Shown here: positions 15,373-23,387 of the stretch, in pieces
How positions within the stretch are numbered: position 1 is the first letter of the stretch
Layout of the letters: every line of letters starts with the position of its first letter
Assembly: GCA_964434855.1 (NCBI GenBank)
Contig: CAYSWR010000012.1
Location: 1-30,685 of the forward strand
From: UBA8516 sp964434855
Lineage (GTDB): Archaea > Thermoproteota > Nitrososphaeria > Nitrososphaerales > Nitrosopumilaceae
Reading direction: 5' to 3'
DNA length: 30,685 nucleotides
The notes under the pieces: generated by a model
The model's database searches: none
Told to the model about the DNA's origin: nothing
What the model saw: the letters and a program-made list of their open reading frames with translations, nothing else
Made by a program: the position numbers and the translations under genes

Positions 15373-16425
15373 ATGAGAGTAGGAGTAATAGGTGCATCAG
15401 GTTTTGTCGGTGGAGAAATGTTAAGGTTACTTGTAAGTCATCCCAAAGTCGAAATTGCAATGGTCACATCAAGGCAGTATGTAGGAGAATACATTTCAAG
15501 GATACACCCAAGTCTGAAGGGCTTTATTGACTTGACATTTTCCGAGCTTGATTATGACAAGATGTCAGACAAGTGCGATCTGGTTTTTACTGCAGTTCCA
15601 CACGGAACAGCAACTGAGATAGTCAAGGCACTATACGATCGAGGAATGAAAGTAATTGATCTTAGTGCAGATTATAGACTGCACAACCCTGCAGATTATG
15701 ACAAATGGTATGGTTGGCAACATCCACATCCAGAGTTATTATCAAAGTCAATTTTTGGAGTACCAGAATTTCATAGAGAAGAAATCAAAAAGGCACAACT
15801 TGTTTCATGTCCTGGGTGCATGGCAGTAACATCACTTTTAGCTCTTTATCCCCTTGTGAAAAAGGACATAATTGATACTGAGCACATCATCGTTGATTCT
15901 AAAATTGGTTCATCTGGAGCAGGGGCTGGTTCAGTTGCAGGAACACATCATGCAATGAGATCTGGAGTAATCAGACCATACAAACCAGCAAAGCATCGAC
16001 ACACAGGAGAGATAGAGCAAGAGCTAAGCATGGTTGCTGGGAAAAAGATCAAAGTATCTATGAGTACACATGCAGTTGACATTGTAAGAGGAATCTTATG
16101 CACAAATCACACATTCCTTACAAAACAAGTAACTGAGATGGATCTTTGGAAAATGTATCGTGAACAATACCAAAATGAAAAATTCATCAGGCTGATCAGA
16201 GACAAAAAAGGATTCTACAAGTTTCCAGATCCAAAGTTTGTAGTAGGATCTAATTTCTGTGATGTGGGATTTGACATAGATGAAGACAACAATAGATTGG
16301 TAGTATTATCAGCATCAGACAATCTCATGAAAGGCGCAGCAGGTTCTGCAGTACAAAACATGAATGTAATGGCAGGCTTTGATGAGATGGAAGGTCTTCA
16401 CTATTCGCCATTAACACCTGTGTAA
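15373..16425 (+). CDS. lysY: LysW-aminoadipyl/glutamyl phosphate reductase (LysY/ArgC)
   Basis: Reduces the carrier-bound acyl phosphate to the semialdehyde with NADPH. 350 residues. The N-terminal dinucleotide loop is GASGFVGGE (7-15). The catalytic cysteine is C149 in SCPGCMAVTSL. A GSSGAGAGS loop follows near residue 178 and HRHTGEIEQ near 214, both characteristic of the ArgC/LysY family. Only one copy is present beside two carriers and two ligases, so it probably serves both lysine and arginine, as shown for Sulfolobus. The 30 bases before it contain an AT-rich TTATACTA at the right distance for an internal promoter. Confidence 0.9.
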   Translation: MRVGVIGASGFVGGEMLRLLVSHPKVEIAMVTSRQYVGEYISRIHPSLKGFIDLTFSELDYDKMSDKCDLVFTAVPHGTATEIVKALYDRGMKVIDLSADYRLHNPADYDKWYGWQHPHPELLSKSIFGVPEFHREEIKKAQLVSCPGCMAVTSLLALYPLVKKDIIDTEHIIVDSKIGSSGAGAGSVAGTHHAMRSGVIRPYKPAKHRHTGEIEQELSMVAGKKIKVSMSTHAVDIVRGILCTNHTFLTKQVTEMDLWKMYREQYQNEKFIRLIRDKKGFYKFPDPKFVVGSNFCDVGFDIDEDNNRLVVLSASDNLMKGAAGSAVQNMNVMAGFDEMEGLHYSPLTPV

Positions 16426-16428
16426 AAA

Positions 16429-17229
16429 ATGATCACAATCAAGATCGGAGGAAGTGTTGTAGATGGTCTTCATCCCTCAACAATTTCCGACCTCAAAAAA
16501 GTATCACAACAAGAAAAGGTAATTCTAGTTCATGGTGGCGGAAAAGAAGTGACAAAGATTTCAGAAGCACTTGGCAAAGAACAGAAATTTATTGTCTCCC
16601 CTGGCGGAATAAAAAGTAGATACACTGACAAAGAAACTGTGGAAATTTTCACCATGGTAATGGCAGGTAAGATAAACAAGATGATTGTTGGCATGTTACA
16701 AAAAAATGGAATTAATGCAGTAGGACTGTCAGGTATAGATGGACAAATAATTCAGGCAGAACGCAAAAAGAAACTCATGATAATAAACGAAAAGGGACGA
16801 AAAATGGCAATAGATGGAGGTTACACTGGAAAGATAAAGGAAGTAAACACTAGTCTGATAAAATCGATCTTAGATCAAGGATATGTTCCTGTCATATCTC
16901 CAATTGCAATAAGCGAGGAGTTTGACTTTCTTAATGTTGATGGAGACAGAGCTGCAGCGTATATTGCAGGAAAAATGCAGTCAGACAAAATTTTGTTTTT
17001 GACCGACGTTGATGGATTGTTGATGAATGACAAGCTTGTCAAAAACCTGACTTTGGCAGAGGCAAAAGAGATGCTTCCAAAGATTGGATTTGGAATGGAA
17101 AAGAAAGTTCTTGCAGCTACTGAAGCGTTAGAGATGGGTGTCAAACAAGCTCTCATCTCAAACGGTCAAAGAGAAAACCCAATATCAGTAGCTATTGCAA
17201 ATGACAATTGTACGGTGATTTCAAAATGA
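16429..17229 (+). CDS. lysZ: LysW-aminoadipate/glutamate kinase (LysZ/ArgB)
   Basis: Phosphorylates the free carboxyl of the carrier-bound aminoadipate or glutamate. 266 residues of the amino-acid kinase fold. KIGGSVVDG at about 4-12 and LVHGGGKEV at about 34-42 form the phosphate-binding glycine loops. NVDGDRAAAYIAG near 170 and FLTDVDGLL near 187 match the acetylglutamate kinase family. It begins three bases after the reductase stop. Its stop overlaps the aminotransferase start (ATGA), so these genes form one operon. The carrier-bound substrate, rather than N-acetylglutamate, is inferred from the lysW neighbours. Confidence 0.9.
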   Translation: MITIKIGGSVVDGLHPSTISDLKKVSQQEKVILVHGGGKEVTKISEALGKEQKFIVSPGGIKSRYTDKETVEIFTMVMAGKINKMIVGMLQKNGINAVGLSGIDGQIIQAERKKKLMIINEKGRKMAIDGGYTGKIKEVNTSLIKSILDQGYVPVISPIAISEEFDFLNVDGDRAAAYIAGKMQSDKILFLTDVDGLLMNDKLVKNLTLAEAKEMLPKIGFGMEKKVLAATEALEMGVKQALISNGQRENPISVAIANDNCTVISK

Positions 17230-18401
17230 CTGAAGACGAATTTATGGGAAACATCTACCAGAGATTTCCCGTTACTGTAGAGCGAGGTCTTGGGGTCCAT
17301 GTATGGGATATCAATGGAAAAGAGTACATTGATTGCATGGGAGGATATGGAGTTGCTCTTGTTGGTCATCGTAATCCACGTGTAGTAAAAGCTCTGCAAG
17401 ATCAGCTTGAGAAAATAATTACAGTACACAGTTCATTTTACAACAAGACCCGTGAAGAATTTCTTGAAAATTTGATCAAGATTACACCGAAAGGTTTGAG
17501 CCAAGTATACCTAAACAACAGTGGAACTGAAGCTGTTGAAGCTGCAATAAAATTTGCAAGAAAGTTTACTGGAAAAAGTGGAATGGTGGCAATGAACGGT
17601 TCTTATCACGGCAAGTCATTTGGTTCTCTTTCATTAACATTTAATCCAAAATATCGCAAGTCATTCGAGCCACTTGTCGAGAAAGTTTCTTTTTCTCCAT
17701 TTGGAAACATTGAAGCATTAAGATCAACTGTAAACTCTAACACAGCATTTATCATACTAGAACCAATTCAGGGAGAAAGCGGAATTCATGTTGCGCCCGA
17801 TGGATTTCTCCAAGATGTAAGAAAACTGTGTGATGAAAAAGGAATACTGTTGATCTTTGATGAAATTCAAGCTGGACTTGGTAGGACCGGAAAGATGTGG
17901 GCAGGAGAACACTGGAATACAACTCCAGATATCATGTGTCTTGCAAAAGGCATAGCTGGTGGAGTTCCTATGGGAGCCACGCTTGTTAGACCAGACATAC
18001 TTGCATGCATAAGCAAGGGAGAACAGTCATCAACTTTTGGAGGAAATCCTCTTTCATGTGCAGCAGGAACTGCCACGATACAAGCCCTAACTCAAGATCG
18101 ATTAGTTGAAAATGCAGTAAAGATGGGAAAGAAGTTCCGAGAAGGATTAGAAAGACTAAAAGAAAAACACAAGATAATTCGAGAGATTCGTGGCAAGGGA
18201 CTGATGATTGGTGTAGAGATGAAATTTGAGGTCAAGGATATCTTGTTTGACGGAATATCAAACGGAGTATTGTTTTTGTATTCTGGAAAAAACATACTGA
18301 GACTGCTTCCTCCACTTGTGATTTTAGAATCAGACATAGACAAAGCTTTAGAAGTACTGGATGCAGTATTAGGCAGAGAGGAAAAGCGTAGAAATGTCTA
18401 G
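17226..18401 (+). CDS. lysJ: LysW-semialdehyde aminotransferase (LysJ/ArgD)
   Basis: A PLP-dependent class III aminotransferase that converts carrier-bound aminoadipate or glutamate semialdehyde to carrier-bound lysine or ornithine, using glutamate as donor. 391 residues. IFDEIQAGLGRTG (near residue 210) holds the cofactor-binding Asp. K241 in CLAKGIAGGVPMGA is the Schiff-base lysine. NSGTEAVEAA and GSYHGKS lie upstream as expected. The ATG at 17226 is chosen because it overlaps the kinase stop (ATGA) and gives the family N-terminus. The frame is open 18 bases further upstream inside the kinase, and that longer start is less likely. It overlaps the Lrp gene by eight bases. Confidence 0.92.
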   Translation: MTEDEFMGNIYQRFPVTVERGLGVHVWDINGKEYIDCMGGYGVALVGHRNPRVVKALQDQLEKIITVHSSFYNKTREEFLENLIKITPKGLSQVYLNNSGTEAVEAAIKFARKFTGKSGMVAMNGSYHGKSFGSLSLTFNPKYRKSFEPLVEKVSFSPFGNIEALRSTVNSNTAFIILEPIQGESGIHVAPDGFLQDVRKLCDEKGILLIFDEIQAGLGRTGKMWAGEHWNTTPDIMCLAKGIAGGVPMGATLVRPDILACISKGEQSSTFGGNPLSCAAGTATIQALTQDRLVENAVKMGKKFREGLERLKEKHKIIREIRGKGLMIGVEMKFEVKDILFDGISNGVLFLYSGKNILRLLPPLVILESDIDKALEVLDAVLGREEKRRNV

Positions 18402-18813
18402 AGACAAAACTGACGAATCTATAATTGAAATGCTAAAAAAAGATTCTAGAGAATCTTTTGTAGAGATAGGACAAAAGATTGGTCTTTCAGAATCAGCAGT
18501 AAGAAGAAGAGTAAAAAATCTTGTTGATGGTGGGATGATAAAAAAATTCACAATAGAAACTGGTGATGCAAATGCAACAAGTGCAATAATTTTGATCTCA
18601 GTTGATTCTTCAATTGATACATCAAAAGTTTCTGCAAAACTAACAAAGCTTCAAGGAGTACATCTGATTTATGAAATAACTGGACAGTATGATATTGCAG
18701 TAATAATAAGAGCTCCAACTATTACTGACATTAACGCATGTATTGATTCTCTACGCAAGGTTCCAGGAGTGTTTGACACCAACACTGTTATCATTTTACG
18801 TACTGTGACCTAA
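18394..18813 (+). CDS. Lrp/AsnC-family transcriptional regulator
   Basis: A 139-residue DNA-binding protein. An N-terminal winged helix-turn-helix (about 5-55, with KIGLSESAVRRRVKNL as the recognition part) is followed by a RAM ligand-sensing domain (about 65-135, containing YEITGQYDIAVIIRA). The gene starts inside the end of the aminotransferase gene, so it is translated with the lysine/arginine operon. In Sulfolobus an Lrp-type protein, LysM, sits in the lysine cluster and responds to lysine. The same role here is likely but inferred. A palindrome over the next gene's TATA box, 78 bases after its stop, is a candidate target. Confidence 0.88.
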   Translation: MSRDKTDESIIEMLKKDSRESFVEIGQKIGLSESAVRRRVKNLVDGGMIKKFTIETGDANATSAIILISVDSSIDTSKVSAKLTKLQGVHLIYEITGQYDIAVIIRAPTITDINACIDSLRKVPGVFDTNTVIILRTVT

Positions 18814-18890
18814 AAAACGAAATTCAGATATTTTTTGCTAACTAAGACGAAAATCGATACTTAAGATACAAAATAGAACGATTTTAGTAC

Positions 18891-18906
18891 GAATATGTTT
18901 ATATTC
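18891..18906. promoter_or_regulatory. TATA box and palindrome upstream of homocitrate synthase
   Basis: A perfect inverted repeat GAATAT-GTTT-ATATTC contains the TATA element (TTTATATT, 18898-18905), centred about 30 bases before the ATG at 18932. The leader would be only a few bases. A regulator bound here would compete with TBP; the Lrp protein encoded just upstream is the obvious candidate. Confidence 0.45.
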
Positions 18907-18931
18907 AGTGATTTTTTGTACTAGATCAGCA

Positions 18932-20122
18932 ATGGACGATCCGAATTACTACGCATATCAATATAACGCTATGGGAACAAAACCAAAGAAGATTCATGTC
19001 TTAGATAGCACTCTAAGAGAAGGAGAACAACACCCAGGAGTTACTTTTTCAAACAAGCAACGAATACAGATTGCATGGATGCTTGATTATTTTGGAGTTG
19101 ATCAGATAGAAATTTCTCCAATAGTATCTAGTGATCACAAAGAAGCAACAAAAACAATAATCAAACAAGGATTGAAAGCAGACATTGTAGCTCATGTTCG
19201 AGCATTAAAAGAAGATGTGGATGTTGCACTTGATTGTGATGCAACATGGATGGCAACATATCTTGGTATGTCAGACATTCATCTAAAAGATAAATTAAGA
19301 ATTTCAAGAGAAGAGGCTTTGCGCAGAGCTGTTGAAACAGTAGAGTATGCAAAATCACATGGTCTGAAGATGAGATTTACAATGGAAGATGCAAGTAGAG
19401 CAGAGCCAGCATTTTTAATTAAGATGTGCAAAGCAATTGAAGATGCCGGTGTAGATAGGATCAGCATTCCAGACACTGTTGGCATCATGCGACCAATAGG
19501 AATGTACAATCTTGTAAAAGCAGTACGAGATCAAATAAAAACTCCACTTGATGTGCACTGTCATAATGATATTGGGTTTGCATTAGCAAATGCTTTTGCA
19601 GGATGCGATGCGGGAGCAGATCAGATACATACAACCATTGATGGAATTGGTGAAAGAACAGGCATCCCCGCATTAGCAGAAACTGCAGTTGCACTTACCT
19701 ACTTATACAAATCTCCAAACAATTTCAGATTGGACATGTTAATGGACCTTTCAAGATTAATCGAGCAGTATACCACCATCAAACCCTATGATTCCAAGCC
19801 AATAGTAGGTTCAACAGCATACAAACACAAGGCAGGAACACACCTAGCAGCAATTCTTAGAAACCCTGCAGCATACGAACCAATCGAACCCAAAGTAGTA
19901 GGCAATAGACGAAGGATAGTATTTGGTGAACTAGCAGGCAAAAACGGTGCAGCCTATCTCATGTCACTTTTGGGCTTGGAACAAAATGATGAGCATGCAA
20001 AAGCAGTAGCAACAGGACTAAAGAACTTGCGAATGGGCGATTTGCTTGATATTCCATTGGATGATAGACTTGAAAAAAAGATAATTAATGACACCCAAAT
20101 TAAGGTAAAGTCAGGAAAGTAA
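18932..20122 (+). CDS. lysS: Homocitrate synthase (LysS type)
   Basis: Condenses acetyl-CoA with 2-oxoglutarate, the first committed step of the aminoadipate lysine pathway. 396 residues. HVLDSTLREGEQHPGV at about 22-37 gives the catalytic Arg and metal-binding Asp. HCHNDIGFALANA starting at H209 holds the metal-binding histidines. HKAGTHLAAIL follows near residue 304. The HPGVTF form after REGEQ (rather than the SPGVTF-type common in isopropylmalate synthases) and the lysine-gene neighbours favour homocitrate synthase over LeuA or citramalate synthase. The frame is open to a GTG at 18908. The ATG at 18932 is preferred because the TATA box predicts a start site just before it. Confidence 0.87.
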   Translation: MDDPNYYAYQYNAMGTKPKKIHVLDSTLREGEQHPGVTFSNKQRIQIAWMLDYFGVDQIEISPIVSSDHKEATKTIIKQGLKADIVAHVRALKEDVDVALDCDATWMATYLGMSDIHLKDKLRISREEALRRAVETVEYAKSHGLKMRFTMEDASRAEPAFLIKMCKAIEDAGVDRISIPDTVGIMRPIGMYNLVKAVRDQIKTPLDVHCHNDIGFALANAFAGCDAGADQIHTTIDGIGERTGIPALAETAVALTYLYKSPNNFRLDMLMDLSRLIEQYTTIKPYDSKPIVGSTAYKHKAGTHLAAILRNPAAYEPIEPKVVGNRRRIVFGELAGKNGAAYLMSLLGLEQNDEHAKAVATGLKNLRMGDLLDIPLDDRLEKKIINDTQIKVKSGK

Positions 20123-20125
20123 AAG

Positions 20126-20290
20126 ATGAAATGCCCAGAATGTGATGCAACCATCACTCCTCCAAAGGATGCAATCGAAGGAGAGATAATAACATGTCCA
20201 GATTGTGGCGCAAGCTTTGAGCTAGCAAAAGGATCTTCAGGCTTTGAGTTAAAACCAGCACAAACTGTTGGTGAGGACTGGGGCCAGTGA
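20126..20290 (+). CDS. lysW: LysW-like carrier protein, copy 2 (ends in Gln)
   Basis: A 54-residue paralogue of the carrier at 14317. It keeps both zinc knuckles (C3-P-E-C6 and C24-P-D-C27) and an acidic body, and ends EDWGQ. The terminal codon is CAG, not GAG, followed directly by TGA. Family knowledge: LysX forms an amide with the side-chain carboxyl of a C-terminal Glu, which a Gln does not have. Either this copy is deamidated, is a non-accepting or regulatory form, or the CAG is a sequence error. The reading frame is intact, and the TGA is tied to the next gene's GTG start (GTGA overlap), so a frameshift is not the cause. It begins three bases after the homocitrate synthase stop. Confidence 0.88.
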   Translation: MKCPECDATITPPKDAIEGEIITCPDCGASFELAKGSSGFELKPAQTVGEDWGQ

Positions 20291-21135
20291 GCTCCGGATT
20301 ATCGATTCTTTACGACACCATCAGATGGGAAGAAAAGGCTCTCTTTGACGCTGCAAAAAAGATGGGAATCAATGTGGAGATGGTTGATTGTAAGAATTTG
20401 TTTGTCAGTTTGGATAAGACCAAAGAAAAATTTGAAACTGTGATACAACGATGTGTTAGTTATTACCGTAGTTTACACTCTACTGCAGCACTTGAAGGAA
20501 AAGGAGTTAATGTGATAAACTCTTTGAACACAAGCATCTTTGCAGGAAACAAACTGTTTACTCATATGCTTTTACAAAAATATGGAGTTCCAACCCCATT
20601 TAGTGCAGTAGCATTTTCTGAAGAAGCTGCACTTGAAACTCTAGAATCTAAAGGATATCCAATGGTTCTAAAACCAACAGTTGGGAGCTGGGGAAGAATG
20701 ATTGCCTTACTAAAAGATCGTGATTCGGCAGAAGGAATAATGGAAAGTAGAGAAAGGATGTATCCAATCTACCAAGTGTATTATCTTGAAGAATTTGTTC
20801 AAAGACCACCACGCGATATTAGAGCCATAATGGTAGGAGACAAAGTTGTTGCCGCAATCTATAGATATTCCGGAGATGATCAATGGAAAACAAACATGGC
20901 ACTTGGTGGCAAGGCAGAAGAATGTAAGGTTACAAAAGAGATGGAAGACATATGTATCAAAGCAAAAAACGCAGTACAGGGACAAATAGTTGGGGTAGAT
21001 CTAATGGAAAGTAAGGAAAAAGGACTGGTTGTGCATGAAGTAAACAACACAACAGAATACAAAAATACCGTTAGAGTTACTGGTGTAGATATTCCAGCCT
21101 TGATGATAGATTACGCGTTAAAATCGAGAAAATAA
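20287..21135 (+). CDS. lysX: LysW ligase LysX/ArgX, copy 2
   Basis: A second ATP-grasp ligase, 282 residues, paralogous to the copy at 14485. It opens LSILYDTIRWEEKAL. PMVLKPTVGSWGRMI (about 122-136) is the ATP-binding region. RDIRAIMVGDKVVAAIYRYS follows near 178, and GVDLMES and EVNNTTEYK supply the metal-binding end. It starts with GTG inside the stop of the Gln-ending lysW and is coupled to it. Linkage to homocitrate synthase suggests that it loads aminoadipate (LysX proper), with copy 1 loading glutamate; this is inferred from position. Confidence 0.86.
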   Translation: MSSGLSILYDTIRWEEKALFDAAKKMGINVEMVDCKNLFVSLDKTKEKFETVIQRCVSYYRSLHSTAALEGKGVNVINSLNTSIFAGNKLFTHMLLQKYGVPTPFSAVAFSEEAALETLESKGYPMVLKPTVGSWGRMIALLKDRDSAEGIMESRERMYPIYQVYYLEEFVQRPPRDIRAIMVGDKVVAAIYRYSGDDQWKTNMALGGKAEECKVTKEMEDICIKAKNAVQGQIVGVDLMESKEKGLVVHEVNNTTEYKNTVRVTGVDIPALMIDYALKSRK

Positions 21136-21138
21136 GAA

Positions 21139-22272
21139 TTGGACTCTTCAATAACCATAACACCTAGGTTTTCAGTAAAGATGCTTGAGAAGGCACTTAG
21201 ACTTTATACTCCTTCTCTTTCTGAAAAACCATTTGCAGAATTTTTGGCAGATAAATGTGATGATTTAGGATTTGAAAACATACACATCGATGAAGTAGGA
21301 AATCTAATTGCAACAAAAGGTTCTGGTTCTCCCAAGATACTTTTGTGCGGTCACATGGACACAGTTCCTGGCAAAATCAAAGTCAAAAATGACAATGGTT
21401 TTCTTTATGGACGAGGTGCGTCTGATGCAAAAGCTCCACTCATGTCCATGCTTCTTGCTGCAGCAACAATGCAAAACCATACTGGAACTGTAGTTTTTGC
21501 AGCCGTGGTAGATGAAGAAGGAAATGCCACTGGTATCAAGAGTCTTGTAAAACAAAAGCTTGACATTGATTATGCAATTTTTGGAGAACCAAGTGGAATA
21601 AGAAACATCACGATCGCTTACAAGGGAAGAATTGCTATCAATCTTAAAATAAATGTAGGAAACAGTGCACATGCAAGTGCACCATGGCTTGCAAAAAATG
21701 CAATTGATGAGGCGTATGTGTTTATCAGTGCTTTAAAAAATGAACTAGAAGGAAATCAAGCAAACAAACCAAAAGGAATGCTACTTACAGCTACCCTAAC
21801 TGAGATAAGAGGCGGAACAAGTCACAATGTAACAGCTGTAGAATGTGATGCAGTGATGGACGTTAGAATTCCGGTAGACATGAATTGCAAATCAGTTGGA
21901 GAAAAAATAGCTACAACAGTTCAAGAAGTTTCAAAAAAACAAGGAGTCAGTGCATTTTATTCTGTATTAGATGAAACAGAACCATTTGAAGCTCCACATG
22001 ATTCACCGCTTGTTAGGGCTTTGACGTTGGGTATAATTGATGTAGAAAAATCAAGACCACAGCTAATCCGTAAAACAGGAACAGGTGACATGAACATAAT
22101 TGGAAATGCATTAAACATTCCTGTTGTAACATATGGTCCAGGAGATCCACATGCATCACACACAATTGACGAACGGGTTTCAATTGATGAGTTTCTTAGA
22201 AGCATCGAAGTTTTCAAGCACATGCTGTATCACTTGAAGAGATTACACGGAAAATTAAAACAAAGCGCGTAA
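21139..22272 (+). CDS. lysK: LysW-lysine/ornithine hydrolase (LysK, M20 peptidase)
   Basis: Releases lysine or ornithine from LysW at the end of the carrier pathway, regenerating the carrier. 377 residues of the M20 metallopeptidase family (ArgE/DapE relatives). The two-metal site can be followed: H72-M-D74, D96 in GRGASDAKAP, catalytic E126 and E127 in DEEG, E150 in FGEPSG, and H341 in ASHTIDE. The start is TTG, three bases after the ligase stop. One hydrolase beside two ligases fits a shared final step. ArgE or a plain aminoacyl peptidase is possible but less likely given the context. Confidence 0.87.
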   Translation: MDSSITITPRFSVKMLEKALRLYTPSLSEKPFAEFLADKCDDLGFENIHIDEVGNLIATKGSGSPKILLCGHMDTVPGKIKVKNDNGFLYGRGASDAKAPLMSMLLAAATMQNHTGTVVFAAVVDEEGNATGIKSLVKQKLDIDYAIFGEPSGIRNITIAYKGRIAINLKINVGNSAHASAPWLAKNAIDEAYVFISALKNELEGNQANKPKGMLLTATLTEIRGGTSHNVTAVECDAVMDVRIPVDMNCKSVGEKIATTVQEVSKKQGVSAFYSVLDETEPFEAPHDSPLVRALTLGIIDVEKSRPQLIRKTGTGDMNIIGNALNIPVVTYGPGDPHASHTIDERVSIDEFLRSIEVFKHMLYHLKRLHGKLKQSA

Positions 22273-22303
22273 GCTCAAAATAACCAACTTTTCAAACCCG
22301 ATC

Positions 22304-23341
22304 ATGCTGTGGTTTGTCGGTCTTGGTATTTCTGGTGCAGATGGAATTGGTTCTGACGTAGTAAAGATCCTCAAAAAGGTGGATCTTGTCTATTTTGAGA
22401 ATTTTACTAGTCCAATTACAAAATCAGAATTAGTAAAGATCAAAAAGATGGTGAAAGGCGAGTTTAAAACAGCCCCACGATGGTTAGTTGAGGATGGAAA
22501 AGTAATTCTTAAGGAAGCAAAAAAGAAAGAGGTCGTACTACTCTCATATGGAGATCCCTACATTGCTACTACTCATATAGAATTGAGGACAAGAGCAATC
22601 TTAGAAAAGATCCGAACAAAAACAATCCATGCCGCATCTGCAATTACATCACTTATTGGAGAATGTGGTCTTCATTTTTACAAGATAGGTAAGGTTATCA
22701 CCATGATGAAAGACCAGCAATCCGTTTCCAGTGTATACTATACACTTTATGATAATCTAGTGGCTGGAAATCACACTATAATAATTTTGGAATTCAATAA
22801 TGATACAAAATTTTTCTTAAATCCAAAGGATGCTTTTTCTAGTTTACTTTTGGCAGAAAGCGGACAAAAAAGAAATGTTGTTGATAATTCTACTTTTGCC
22901 GTAGTTGCATCAAGAATAGGTGCAAAAAATCAAAAGATAATAGCAGGAAAAATTTTGAGTCTAGAAAATACGGATTTTGGAAAACCGCCACATACTATCA
23001 TAATTCCAGGCAGAATGCACTTTACAGAATCTGATGCGCTGAAAGTTTTAGCAAAATGTCTTGATGAACCTTTTGATAATTCTTCAAGGATTCAAAAAAT
23101 TTCAGACCAGATGTTGCAAAAATATATTCCAAAAGCAAGAAAGGCATTAGAAGAAGTAACAAATCGTTTCAAAGATGATAAAAGCCTCCAATCAGTTTTA
23201 GAAAATGCAGAATTGTATCTTGATGATGCAGAAAAATTTCAGAATCAGGGAAAAGACGAGCTTGCAGTTTTAAGTATAGGATATGCTGAAGGATTAATTG
23301 ATGCCCTGCGTTTTTCAAAGGGAATAGATCCTTGGGCATAG
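22304..23341 (+). CDS. dphB: Diphthine synthase (Dph5) fused to a DUF357 domain
   Basis: Methylates the modified histidine of elongation factor 2 on the way to diphthamide, using S-adenosylmethionine. The first about 258 residues are a typical SAM-dependent tetrapyrrole-methylase-fold diphthine synthase: WFVGLGISGADGIG at the start, YFENFTSP near 30, LLSYGDPYIATTH near 79, and IIIPGRMHFTESDAL near 237. Free-standing family members end there (about 260-270 residues). The remaining part (about 262-345) is helical, with YLDDAEKFQNQGKDELAVLS then a YAEGLIDALR segment, and resembles DUF357, normally a separate small archaeal protein. There is no frameshift or internal stop. It follows lysK by 31 bases. 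The FAD synthase gene comes next. Confidence 0.85.
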   Translation: MLWFVGLGISGADGIGSDVVKILKKVDLVYFENFTSPITKSELVKIKKMVKGEFKTAPRWLVEDGKVILKEAKKKEVVLLSYGDPYIATTHIELRTRAILEKIRTKTIHAASAITSLIGECGLHFYKIGKVITMMKDQQSVSSVYYTLYDNLVAGNHTIIILEFNNDTKFFLNPKDAFSSLLLAESGQKRNVVDNSTFAVVASRIGAKNQKIIAGKILSLENTDFGKPPHTIIIPGRMHFTESDALKVLAKCLDEPFDNSSRIQKISDQMLQKYIPKARKALEEVTNRFKDDKSLQSVLENAELYLDDAEKFQNQGKDELAVLSIGYAEGLIDALRFSKGIDPWA

Positions 23342-23387
23342 AGTTTATAGATGAAAAGAGAATAGAAGTCTTGTTTTAGTGATATAG

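Noticed and set aside
18908..18931. An upstream GTG start for homocitrate synthase
   Set aside because: It lies between the TATA box and the predicted transcription start, so it would not be in the mRNA.
20126..20290. A frameshift or truncation as the reason for the Gln-ending LysW
   Set aside because: The frame is intact from start to stop, the length equals the family's, and the stop overlaps the next gene's GTG start. A single-base error (CAG for GAG) remains possible and is noted.
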